A DNA stretch of 64,000 nt from Porphyrobacter sp. IPPAS B-1204. Lineage in GTDB: Bacteria; Pseudomonadota; Alphaproteobacteria; Sphingomonadales; Sphingomonadaceae. The notes beneath the pieces were generated by a model. That model was not told where the DNA came from. It did not search any database and was given only the letters and a program-made list of their open reading frames with translations. Each line of letters starts with the position of its first letter. Position 1 is the first letter of the stretch. Of the stretch, positions 27,925 to 35,485 are shown in pieces. The stretch covers positions 1,510,001 to 1,574,000 of the forward strand of contig RHGM01000001.1 in the NCBI GenBank assembly GCA_003724185.1, written 5' to 3'. The position numbers and the translations under genes were made by a program.

Positions 27925-28167
27925 ATGACCCCCGCAGATGTCGACGCTTCGATCCGCACTCTGGTCGAACCCTTCAACAAGAAGGGCATCGCCATCGAGG
28001 ACGCGACCACCTTTGCCGGCGATTTCGAATTCGACAGCCTGACGGTGATGGATTTCGTCGCCGCGATCGAGGATGAATTCGACATCATCATCTCGATGAA
28101 CCAGCAGGCCGAGATCGAAAACTGGGGCCAGCTTGTCGCGGCAGTCCACAAGTTGCAGGATAGCTGA
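27925..28167 (+). CDS. Acyl carrier protein for sphingolipid synthesis
   Basis: The 80-residue acyl carrier protein has the phosphopantetheine serine in FEFDSLTVMDF. It lies 2 nt upstream of serine palmitoyltransferase, the arrangement seen in sphingolipid-making alphaproteobacteria, where it is thought to present the acyl chain to the transferase. It is a dedicated carrier, distinct from the fatty-acid-synthesis AcpP. Confidence 0.92.
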   Translation: MTPADVDASIRTLVEPFNKKGIAIEDATTFAGDFEFDSLTVMDFVAAIEDEFDIIISMNQQAEIENWGQLVAAVHKLQDS

Positions 28168-28169
28168 TA

Positions 28170-29408
28170 ATGGCGACCGCTATGACCGAAACTCTCACCG
28201 CTGCAGAACCTGTCGACCTGCTGTCGAAGTTTGATCCCATTATCCAGACGCGCGAGACCTTGCTCGCCGCGGGGGTGGAAGATCCGTTCAATCTGGTGAT
28301 GGAAGAGGTGCTCTCGCCAACCCGTGCGATCTGCAACGGGCGCGACACCATCCTGCTTGGCACCTATAACTACATGGGCATGACCTTCGATCCGGACGTG
28401 ATCGAAGCGGGCAAGCGCGCGATGGAGGATTTCGGCGCGGGGACCACCGGCAGCCGCGTGCTCAACGGCACCTTCCGCGATCACCGCGATGTCGAAGCCG
28501 CCTTGCGCGAATTCTACGACATGGACCACGCGATGGTCTTCTCGACCGGATATCAGGCGAACCTCGGCATCATCTCGACGCTGGCGGGCAAGGGTGATTA
28601 CATCATCCTCGACATCGATAGCCATGCGTCGATCTATGACGGCTGCGCGATGGGCAAGGCCGAAGTCGTGCCGTTCAAGCACAACGACGTCGAGGCGCTC
28701 GAAAAGCGGTTGAAGCGCATTCCCGAAGGCGCGGGCAAGCTGGTTGTGCTCGAAGGCGTCTATTCGATGATGGGCGACGTTGCCCCGCTCAAGGAGATGG
28801 TGCGCGTCTCCAAGGAAAACGGCGCGATGGTGCTGGTCGATGAAGCGCACTCGATGGGCTTCATCGGCGAACACGGCCGCGGCGTCGCCGAAGAGCAGGG
28901 CGTGCTGGATGATGTCGATTTCATCATCGGCACCTTCTCCAAGAGCGTCGGCACGGTCGGCGGCTTCTGCGTGTCGAACCACCCCAAGTTTGAAGTGCTG
29001 CGGCTGGTGTGCCGCCCCTATGTTTTCACCGCTGCCCTGCCGCCTGCGGTGATGGCGAGCAGCGCCACCTCGATCCGCAAGCTGATGCACGGCGGGAACA
29101 AGCGCGCGCATCTGTGGGAGAACAGCCGCACGCTTCACGGCGGGCTGAAGGCTCTCGGCTTCCAGCTCGGCACCGACACCCCGCAAAGCGCGATTATCGC
29201 GGTGATCATGCCCGATCTCGAAAAGGGCGCGATGATGTGGGAGGCGCTGTTGAAGGAAGGCCTCTACGTCAACCTCGCCCGGCCCCCTGCAACGCCCGCC
29301 GGCATGACTTTGCTGCGTTGTTCGCTGTGTGCAGAGCACACCGCCGATCAGGTGCAAACCATCCTCGGCATGTTCGAGCGCGCTGGCAAAGCCATCGGGA
29401 TTATTTGA
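28170..29408 (+). CDS. spt: Serine palmitoyltransferase
   Basis: This PLP enzyme of the alpha-oxoamine synthase family condenses serine with a palmitoyl donor, the first step in sphingolipid synthesis. The 412-residue length fits bacterial SPT. Motifs are TYNYMGM, GAGTTGSRVLNGT, DSHASIYDG, VLVDEAHSMGFIGEHG and the PLP lysine in GTFSKSVGTVGG. It is co-transcribed with the upstream acp gene. Its presence supports a Sphingomonadales origin. Confidence 0.96.
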   Translation: MATAMTETLTAAEPVDLLSKFDPIIQTRETLLAAGVEDPFNLVMEEVLSPTRAICNGRDTILLGTYNYMGMTFDPDVIEAGKRAMEDFGAGTTGSRVLNGTFRDHRDVEAALREFYDMDHAMVFSTGYQANLGIISTLAGKGDYIILDIDSHASIYDGCAMGKAEVVPFKHNDVEALEKRLKRIPEGAGKLVVLEGVYSMMGDVAPLKEMVRVSKENGAMVLVDEAHSMGFIGEHGRGVAEEQGVLDDVDFIIGTFSKSVGTVGGFCVSNHPKFEVLRLVCRPYVFTAALPPAVMASSATSIRKLMHGGNKRAHLWENSRTLHGGLKALGFQLGTDTPQSAIIAVIMPDLEKGAMMWEALLKEGLYVNLARPPATPAGMTLLRCSLCAEHTADQVQTILGMFERAGKAIGII

Positions 29409-29487
29409 AACGATCCGTCGCGAAAGGCGGTTGCCTTTTGCGCCCGGCGCGATAGCTTACCCCTGATTTTTCAAGGGGTCGCTTTTC

Positions 29488-30677
29488 ATGAACTTGCTTT
29501 CGTCCGCTCGGCGGGTAGCTCTAGCTGCGTCTGCCAGCGTCGCCGCGCTCGCTCTGTCCGGCTGCGGCGGGGGCGGCAGCAGCAGTAGCGGAAGCTCGCA
29601 GCCGGTTGCCGTGCCCTGCGCGTCCGCGTCACCAATGATGTCGAAGGCGTGCAGGTTACCCGCGTGGCAACCGGCATGGTCGATCCGGTCAGCATTGCCA
29701 GAGTGCCGGGCGAAGACACGCTGCTGATCGCCGAAAGAGGCGGACGCGTGCTGCGCTACAACGGCGCCACCCGCGCTCTCAGCGAAGACACTTACGTGCG
29801 CGACAACCGGCGCCCCGGCGAAGTGCTGGCGGTCAGCTACGGTTTTGAAGGAAGCGTTTACCAGGAGGGGATCTATCTGGTCACGCACAGCGCCGCCGAT
29901 GGTCTGACGGTGCAGGCTTTCAACCCCAAACGGAGTGTTACGGGCTTTGTCACGCTGGGTGGAGCCTGGAGCGCGCCGACCACCGTATCGATGATCCCTA
30001 CCGGCAGCATTTTCATCGCAGTCGGCTCTCCGGCTGAGAGTGATGCGCAGGACGCATCGAAACCCTATGGCAAGCTGATCGAACTTCCCTTCATCGACCC
30101 CTTCGCCGGAACGAGCGTCCCGCCGTCGGATCGCATCAACTTCCGACCCCAGACCGTCGGCGATGGCATCCGCCGCCCGGGCGGCTTTTCCTACGGCAAT
30201 GCCAGCATTTTCCTCTCGGACCGCGGCGGAAGTCGCGAGCACGAGATGACGATTTTCCAGCCCAATTGGCGCCCACTCGATTTCGGCTGGCCTTTCTACG
30301 AAGGCTCGCTGGAAACCCGCGCCAATCCGCCTGCGGCGGTCAACGGGCCGACGCTGGTCTATCCCTTCGGCAGCGGGACCCGGCAGGGCGAAGGGATCGT
30401 CGCAGGCGTGCTCAACGATTACCGCTTCCTGCCCGCATTGGGCGACACCTATATCTTCGCCGATATCAACGGCACGATTTTCTCCGTTCACCAGCTTCGC
30501 CTGAATGACGGCTTCCGTCACACGACCAATGTGTTCGAGACCAAGACCGAAGACTTTGTGCCGGATGCAGGGCGGATAGACGGGCCGGTTGGGTTCGCGC
30601 TCGGCTACGGCACCGATCACTTCTTCATCCTCGACCGCGACGGCGAGCTCTTCAGGGTATCCCAGCGGCCCGGTTGA
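29488..30677 (+). pseudogene. PQQ-type sugar dehydrogenase-like lipoprotein, frameshifted
   Basis: The 5' frame encodes a lipoprotein signal with lipobox ALSGC followed by a Gly/Ser linker. At about 29611-29630 the reading frame shifts by one base. The rest (RVRVTNDVEGVQVTRVATG onward) encodes a beta-propeller of the glucose/sorbosone dehydrogenase group (VDPVSIARVPGEDTLLIAER, FGWPFYEG, FADINGTIFSV). A lost C in the short CCC run at 29614-29616 would explain the shift. It is either a recent pseudogene or a sequence error. Confidence 0.75.
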
Positions 30678-30693
30678 AGCATCGCGGCGCCGC

Positions 30694-30712
30694 AATAACC
30701 AGATTGGTTATT
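30694..30712. promoter_or_regulatory. AT-rich palindrome next to a promoter
   Basis: AATAACCA-GAT-TGGTTATT is a perfect 8-bp dyad ending 4 bp before a TTGACA box. It could be an operator or a weak terminator for the preceding gene. The IS1595 element is inserted just downstream. Confidence 0.4.
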
Positions 30713-30716
30713 TATC

Positions 30717-30745
30717 TTGACATCGTGACGCTCTTTGGTTAGTAC
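30717..30745 (+). promoter_or_regulatory. Sigma-70-like promoter interrupted by the IS insertion
   Basis: TTGACA (30717-30722), a 17-nt spacer and TAGTAC (30740-30745). The -35 is perfect and the -10 matches 3 of 6 positions. The -10 box lies within the 8-bp target duplication, so the promoter now fires into the IS and may help express the transposase. Confidence 0.5.
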
Positions 30746-30747
30746 AG
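30740..30747. repeat. Target-site duplication, left copy
   Basis: TAGTACAG directly abuts the left terminal inverted repeat and recurs at 33890-33897. Eight bp is the usual duplication of IS1595-family elements. Confidence 0.9.
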
Positions 30748-30772
30748 GGCGATTGTGTACTTTACAAACCCA
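30748..30772 (+). repeat. Left terminal inverted repeat of the IS
   Basis: 25 bp beginning GGCGATTGTG and ending ACAAACCCA. It pairs with the right end at 23 of 25 positions. Confidence 0.9.
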
Positions 30773-30812
30773 ACGGCCTGCCCTATAAGAATGGGGCAAG
30801 GAGCGTTGAACC

Positions 30813-31778
30813 ATGTCGGTACTTTCTTCCCCCCACTTTCACGACGAAGCCAAGGCTTTCGAGTACCTTGAAAGCATCGTGTGGGCGGATGGAATTGTCT
30901 GCCCGCATTGCGGCGTGATCGGTGGCCGCGTGTACGACCTGTCAGGCGTTCGCTCCAAGGCGAGCGGCAAGAGCCCCGAAGGCAAGGTTCGTCACGGCCT
31001 CAAGAAGTGTGGCGAGTGCCGCAAGCAGTTCACGGCCAAGGTTGGCACCGTGTTTGAACACGCTCGCCTTCCCCTCACCAAGATGTTGCAGGCTGTCCAC
31101 CTGATCGTTTCCAGCAAGAAGGGCATCAGCGCCCACCAGCTTAGCCGCGTACTCGAAGTGCAGTACAAGAGCGCATGGTTCCTTGCCCACCGCATCCGCG
31201 AAGCCATGCGCTCCGGTGATCTGGCAACCCCGTTCGGTTCCGGTGGTGGCGCGGTCGAAGTTGATGAAACCTACATCGGCAAGAAGGCCGACTATAACGG
31301 CAATCGTCGCGGCTACGGTCACAAGCACGCCGTTCTTGCGCTGGTTGACCGTGACAGCGGCCAGAGCCGTTGGTTCCACATCGACAACAGCCGCGCCAAG
31401 GACATTCACCCGATTGTGCGCGCCAACATCAGCCGCGAAGCCCGCTTCATGACGGACGAGGCCAAGATGTACAGCCGCATCGGCAAAGAGTTTGCCGAGC
31501 ATGGTACCACCACCCATGCCGCATTTCAGTACGTCGATCTGAACGACCGCACCATCCACACCAACACCGTTGAAGGCGCGTTCTCGATCTTCAAGCGCGG
31601 CATGCGCGGCGTGTACCAGCATTGCGCTGAGCATCACCTGCACCGCTACCTTGCCGAGTTCGAGTTCCGGTACAACAACCGCATCGCCAACGGCGTTGAC
31701 GACCGCCAGCGCGCTGTGAATGCGGTGCAGGGCATCGTCGGCAAGCGGCTTACGTATCAACAACCTGACGCGGGCTGA
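30813..31778 (+). CDS. IS1595 family transposase
   Basis: The 321-residue protein has an N-terminal zinc ribbon (CPHCG near residue 30 and KKCGECRKQF near 65). A DDE-type ISXO2-like catalytic domain follows: the first Asp in VEVDETYIGKK, the second in FMTDEAKMYS, and the terminal Asn/Glu in HTNTVEGAFSIFKRG. It is preceded by AAGGAG at good spacing. The reading frame is intact, so it should be active. Confidence 0.95.
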   Translation: MSVLSSPHFHDEAKAFEYLESIVWADGIVCPHCGVIGGRVYDLSGVRSKASGKSPEGKVRHGLKKCGECRKQFTAKVGTVFEHARLPLTKMLQAVHLIVSSKKGISAHQLSRVLEVQYKSAWFLAHRIREAMRSGDLATPFGSGGGAVEVDETYIGKKADYNGNRRGYGHKHAVLALVDRDSGQSRWFHIDNSRAKDIHPIVRANISREARFMTDEAKMYSRIGKEFAEHGTTTHAAFQYVDLNDRTIHTNTVEGAFSIFKRGMRGVYQHCAEHHLHRYLAEFEFRYNNRIANGVDDRQRAVNAVQGIVGKRLTYQQPDAG

Positions 31779-31957
31779 TCGCCCGCCGGAGCAGCTTTGG
31801 CTTCCGGGCTTCAAGCCGAAGCGGCGAAGTCGATGGCGCTAAGGCATTGATGTTGAATCATTTTAATTTCTTGTATTTTCAGGATAAAACTGCCATATTC
31901 TCAGCGCCCGCTAGCGCTTGTGAACTACGTGTGAGCATGAATGCGTGGGACTTCCAA

Positions 31958-31983
31958 GCCGCCCCGGAGTAATCTGGGGCGGC
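31958..31983. terminator. Hairpin between transposase and DUF3800 gene
   Basis: GCCGCCCC (31958-31965) and GGGGCGGC (31976-31983) form a perfect 8-bp stem between two convergent genes. The following TCTATATT is only a weak T-tract. It is probably a bidirectional transcription stop. Confidence 0.55.
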
Positions 31984-31984
31984 T

Positions 31985-32788
31985 CTATATTATGGCCACA
32001 ATTCCATCGCTGCGCTTGCCTGTGGCAGCAGTGTTTCTCACATTCTTGGCGAACTGGTCGTAGAGCAGGTGGTGGCCCTGCCGGACGCGCTTAGCCCTGA
32101 GTTCATTACGCTCCTGATGCAGCTTTAGGCGAGCGGTGACGACTGCGAGGTCAGCGATCTGCACAAAAAGCGACTTATCGGAAGCCTTTAGGTTCGCATC
32201 CTTTGGGAACATGTCGAGGGGCATGTTTCTTGTCGCTCCGTCGCCCCATCCGCCCATGCTAGAGCCTGTGGGCATATACCTCGTCGCTTGACGGTAGTGA
32301 TGGATGTATTCCGGATGACCATCATCGAAAAACATTATCCCATTGGTATGATTGCCGCATTGTTTCCTGATGCGCTGGAACAGTGCGAAGAGAGCCGCCT
32401 TCACTCCCTTGTGGCCCATAAGCTGCGCATCGCCCGCCGCATAAGCCGTTGTGACGCTGTAAGGCGGGAGAAAGTCGAGCGTCCCGACCGCATCCGCAAC
32501 AAAAGCGCAGCCTTCCTGCCAGGTGAGGTTTGTCCTGTTCTTCTTAAATAGGCCACGCCGTGCTAATATCTCACTGGTGTGTATCTCAGCTCGCGCCCTA
32601 ATGCCGTGTTCACGGGAAAGCCGTTTCCGCCAGTCGGTTGCCTTGTCCAAATAGTCTTGCCACACAAAGTCCCAGCTAGTTGGGTTGGGGCGTAAAAATG
32701 GGACTCTTACTGCACTCACAACCGACAAGGGGTGATACACGGACTCATCGATGTAGTAGATATCGATACCGTTTCTGCGTAGCTCCAT
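31985..32788 (-). CDS. DUF3800 protein, IS passenger
   Basis: The 267-residue protein shows the DUF3800 pattern: an acidic start motif IYYIDESVYH, FFDDGHPEY in the middle and LFVQIADLAV near the C-terminus. The family is thought to have an RNase H-like fold with conserved acidic residues and is common in mobile elements; its activity is not established. It is transcribed opposite to the transposase and divergent from the small gene at 32803. Confidence 0.8.
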   Translation of the reverse strand: MELRRNGIDIYYIDESVYHPLSVVSAVRVPFLRPNPTSWDFVWQDYLDKATDWRKRLSREHGIRARAEIHTSEILARRGLFKKNRTNLTWQEGCAFVADAVGTLDFLPPYSVTTAYAAGDAQLMGHKGVKAALFALFQRIRKQCGNHTNGIMFFDDGHPEYIHHYRQATRYMPTGSSMGGWGDGATRNMPLDMFPKDANLKASDKSLFVQIADLAVVTARLKLHQERNELRAKRVRQGHHLLYDQFAKNVRNTAATGKRSDGIVAII

Positions 32789-32802
32789 GGGAAGGAAGTC
32801 TG

Positions 32803-32943
32803 ATGGATAACGAGAAGAGTCAACTGGATAAGTTCAAGAATGCCGCGCGCGAGCTTGAGTGCGACGACGACGAGCAGCGCTTTAAAGAGCGGCTTGGCAA
32901 GCTGGTGAAGCCTGAGACTAAGAAGGAACCCAAAACCCGCTAG
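32803..32943 (+). CDS. Small acidic/basic protein, IS passenger
   Basis: The 46-residue product MDNEKSQLDKFKNAAREL... has an excellent ribosome site (GGGAAGGAAG). The middle is acidic (ECDDDEQRF) and the end lysine-rich. It is divergent from the DUF3800 gene with 14 nt between the starts, so the two may share control. It may be a small partner or regulator of DUF3800; no known function is recognised. Confidence 0.65.
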   Translation: MDNEKSQLDKFKNAARELECDDDEQRFKERLGKLVKPETKKEPKTR

Positions 32944-33006
32944 GCTCGTTTTCCAACTGTTCAACATTATGTTGATACGGTATGGCTCATAGCCAAGGAG
33001 GCCAGC

Positions 33007-33192
33007 ATGACCGAGTTTATCAAAAAGCTCTTTCCCGCAGAAACCGGCGGCGAGGCTCAGGCACGCCGCCCTGAAGGTAAGTTCGGCGTGATCGGCAAGG
33101 TAGCCATCCCGCACAGCAAGGGATTTACCGTTGTCCGTAAGGACATCATGCAGAAAGCACTTGCCGCCAAGCGCACTAACGAAGCAGCATAA
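33007..33192 (+). CDS. Small hypothetical protein, IS passenger
   Basis: The 61-residue product starts MTEFIKKLFPAETGG, with AAGGAGG eight nt before the ATG. It is basic and has no TM segment or recognised motif. The stop is followed after 3 nt by the TTG start of the next gene, which suggests coupling. Confidence 0.6.
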   Translation: MTEFIKKLFPAETGGEAQARRPEGKFGVIGKVAIPHSKGFTVVRKDIMQKALAAKRTNEAA

Positions 33193-33195
33193 GCT

Positions 33196-33699
33196 TTGTT
33201 GAGGGGCAAGGGGGCAAAGCCGGAACCTACCGAGTACAGCAGAGCATTCGACAACATCGTCCAAGACGATGATGATGTTGTCGGGCTGCTTGCATACGCC
33301 CTCTTTAAGCGCGCTGTGCGAGAGGACGCACAAGACGGGCGCAAGAGCGACGGTAACAGCCGAAACCCATCCAGAACAGTTGTCGAGACTTATCGGGCCG
33401 CTTCCGAGCGGCTACTCGGGCAGGTAATCGAGGCCAGTTTGAGAGAGGCAAAGCCGGAACTGCAAATTTCCGCTGCACTTGACGCGATAGAGACGGCTAG
33501 TTCTAGCATACGAGAGCACGTGACTGCGAAAACAGGCATTATCCCAGCTCTCCTTACGAACGTCTTGGCGTGGGCCTTCACCCTCGTGGTCACTGTTTTG
33601 ATTTTTCTCGCCCTTGACCGCCCTTCGCCCGTCGAAGTGATTGTTGATCGGACGAAAGACGCGATAACAGATCAGAGAGACACAGAGCCTCAAGGGTAG
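33196..33699 (+). CDS. C-terminally membrane-anchored hypothetical protein, IS passenger
   Basis: The 167-residue product has a soluble N-terminal part with FDNIVQDDDDVVGLLAYALF. One strong transmembrane segment lies near residues 118-141 (NVLAWAFTLVVTVLIFLAL), with a short charged tail. The TTG start has no clear ribosome site and probably relies on coupling to the gene ending at 33192. Topology suggests a cytoplasmic domain tethered to the inner membrane. The function is unknown. Confidence 0.6.
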   Translation: MLRGKGAKPEPTEYSRAFDNIVQDDDDVVGLLAYALFKRAVREDAQDGRKSDGNSRNPSRTVVETYRAASERLLGQVIEASLREAKPELQISAALDAIETASSSIREHVTAKTGIIPALLTNVLAWAFTLVVTVLIFLALDRPSPVEVIVDRTKDAITDQRDTEPQG

Positions 33700-33864
33700 G
33701 CTCACCAATCCGGTTACCCCGCCCTATGCGTCGCCCATCTGCAACAGAACTAGAAGGCCTCATGGTCGCGGCATTCTTGCTGACAGCATTTGCCCTTGCC
33801 GCCAGTGCCTTATGGTGACCCCACCTAAAACTTGACAAATTGCACGTTTTCAAGGCGTTGGCAT

Positions 33865-33889
33865 TGGGTTTGTAAAGTGCATAATCGCC
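33865..33889 (-). repeat. Right terminal inverted repeat of the IS
   Basis: 25 bp beginning TGGGTTTGTA and ending ATAATCGCC, the inverted partner of 30748-30772. Confidence 0.9.
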
Positions 33890-33897
33890 TAGTACAG
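33890..33897. repeat. Target-site duplication, right copy
   Basis: TAGTACAG, identical to 30740-30747. Confidence 0.9.
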
Positions 33898-33928
33898 GGC
33901 ATAGTCGAAAAATAGCGATTCGCCAGCA

Positions 33929-33960
33929 GGCGGCCTTCCCGGTGGAAGTGCCGCCTTTTT
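33929..33960 (+). terminator. Rho-independent terminator upstream of the GTA remnant
   Basis: GGCGGCCTTCC (33929-33939), loop CGGT, GGAAG-T-GCCGCC (33944-33955) and then TTTTT. It is a strong 11-bp stem with one bulge. It lies only 24 nt before the first GTA gene, so in the pre-insertion state the TTGACA promoter would have made a short RNA ending here, unless read-through is regulated. Confidence 0.75.
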
Positions 33961-33984
33961 GTTGTTCGCGCAGGGAGACTGCCC

Positions 33985-34452
33985 ATGGCCCACCCCGAAC
34001 CGCTGCGGGTCAGCGCCGATGACGATGCCGGGCCGCTGGCGGCCGACCGGCATTGGCGCGCGCGCTTCATGGAGCATCTGGCGGCGACGTCCAACATCAG
34101 CCGCTCCGCCGAACTGGCGGGGATCACCCCCGCCCGCGCCTACAAGCTGCGCCGCACCGACACAGACTTCGCGCGGCAATGGGCCGCAGCGCTCGCCGAA
34201 GGTTACCTCCACCTCGAAATGGAGGTCGTCCGGCGACTCCGCGAGGGCGACCTGAAGTCAGGCGAGGGTGACAAGTTCGATTTTGCCAATGCCATCCGCG
34301 TGCTTGCCGCCCACCGGGAGTCCGCCGCGCGCGGTCAAAATCAGGTGCGCGATGTCAGCGCCGCCGAAGTGCGCGCCTCGATCGACCGCAAGATCGAGGA
34401 GATCCGCCGCCGCATGGAGCGGGACAAGGCGCGCAAAGAGGCGGCTGAATGA
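33985..34452 (+). CDS. GTA/phage small terminase-like protein
   Basis: The 155-residue protein has an N-terminal helix-turn-helix-like region (ISRSAELAGITPARAYKLRR) and a basic coiled C-terminus (IDRKIEEIRRRMERDK). Its position, directly upstream of and overlapping a large terminase by 4 nt (ATGA), marks it as the small subunit or gp1-like protein of an alphaproteobacterial gene transfer agent. Start chosen from GGGAGA at suitable spacing. Confidence 0.75.
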   Translation: MAHPEPLRVSADDDAGPLAADRHWRARFMEHLAATSNISRSAELAGITPARAYKLRRTDTDFARQWAAALAEGYLHLEMEVVRRLREGDLKSGEGDKFDFANAIRVLAAHRESAARGQNQVRDVSAAEVRASIDRKIEEIRRRMERDKARKEAAE

Positions 34453-34911
34453 GCAAGCCTTACGACAGAATGATCGCCGACGAAACCGATGACGGCGCCC
34501 AGCTTCGCCTCGAACTCAGCAAGAGGCTCGACCAGGGCGAACGCAACGATTTCGGCTACATCTGGGACTATATCGCCCGCCCCGAACAGCTCCCGCCGCC
34601 GGGTGACTGGCGCATCTGGATGATCATGGCCGGGCGCGGCTTCGGCAAGACCCGCTCGGGCGCGGAATGGGTGCGAATGATCGCGGACACCAATCCCGAA
34701 GCCCGCATCGCGCTGGTCTCCTCTTCTCTCGCGGAGGCGCGCGCGGTGATGGTCGAAGGCGAAAGCGGGTTGATGGCGATTTGCTGGCCCGGTCATCGGC
34801 CGCATTACGAACCTTCGCTCCACCGCATCCGCTTCCGCAGCGGAGCGCAGGCGCAGCTGTTCTCGGCGGCTGAACCCGAAGGCCTGCGCGGTCCGCAGCA
34901 CAGCCACGCCT
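34449..34911 (+). pseudogene. Large terminase subunit, 5' fragment (GTA)
   Basis: About 154 residues of a TerL ATPase remain, with Walker A AGRGFGKTRSGAEW and the region up to EGLRGPQHSHA. Homology then ends abruptly. The Walker B and nuclease halves are missing and unrelated DUF2793 sequence follows. The frame stays open to 35333, so a chimeric 294-residue product could be made, but its tail is out-of-frame DUF2793 sequence. Confidence 0.82.
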
Positions 34912-35316
34912 GCGGGTCAGGCGCAGAAGGAGTTCTTCGTCAATCAGGCGTTATGTCTGCTAGATGCTCTGCACGCGCGTTGCGTGTCGGCGTCTCAGCC
35001 CTCTCCGCCATCTACGCCTTCGGAAGGCGCATGTTTTCGCATCACCGCTCCGGCCAGTGCGGCTTGGGCCGGGAAGGAAGACCACCTTGCGGTGCGCATC
35101 AGCGGCGGATGGCACTTCATTACACCGCAGGAGGGAATGGTGGTTTTCGACCAATCTGCAAGCCAGCAGTTGGTGTTCCGGTCAACATGGGCCCGCGCAT
35201 TGGCCCCCTCCACGCCAACCGGCGGCACCACTATCGACACGCAAGCTCGCGAGGCCATCGCGGCGCTTATTCAAGCGTTAGTGGTGCTTGGCTTGCTCGG
35301 TACGAGCGGCAACTGA
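34912..35316 (+). pseudogene. DUF2793 protein, 3' fragment (end of GTA cluster)
   Basis: In the frame that ends at 35316 the sequence GQAQKEFFVNQALCLLDAL, then AWAGKEDHLAVRISGGWHF, then TIDTQAREAIAALIQAL matches the C-terminal part of DUF2793 proteins, which close GTA clusters in related bacteria. Its start is missing. It is joined to the terminase fragment, which implies deletion of everything between. Confidence 0.75.
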
Positions 35317-35485
35317 ACGTCGGAAATGGCTGATTCGCGCACGTTGGGCCGTTGCATTTTTTTTCCACAGGCATAGCAACGCGACATTCTTGCAACACCA
35401 ACAAGGCATTGACCGCTTGCCTCATGGGAGGGGAAAAGATAGAGACAGCCAGTGCCTCAAGTCCAATACAAAGGGGAATTTTAGA

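Larger units (their letters stand above)
30748..33889 (+). mobile_element. IS1595-family (ISXO2-like) insertion element with passenger genes
   Basis: The 3142-bp element is bounded by 25-bp terminal inverted repeats (30748-30772 starting GGCGATTGTG, and 33865-33889, whose complement starts GGCGATTATG) with two mismatches. It is flanked by the 8-bp duplication TAGTACAG. It holds a transposase gene at the left and four cargo genes (one leftward, three rightward). Base composition is visibly less GC-rich than the host. The clean ends, intact transposase and perfect duplication suggest a recent insertion. Passenger-carrying members are known in this family. Confidence 0.92.

Noticed and set aside
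27789..29357. N-terminal extension of the DUF5706 frame to 714 codons
   Set aside because: The extension is antisense to acp-spt; the DUF5706 family start is at 27788.
29421..29443. Hairpin after serine palmitoyltransferase
   Set aside because: The stem GCGAAAGGC/GCCTTTTGC has a mismatch and no following T-run, so calling it a terminator is not justified.
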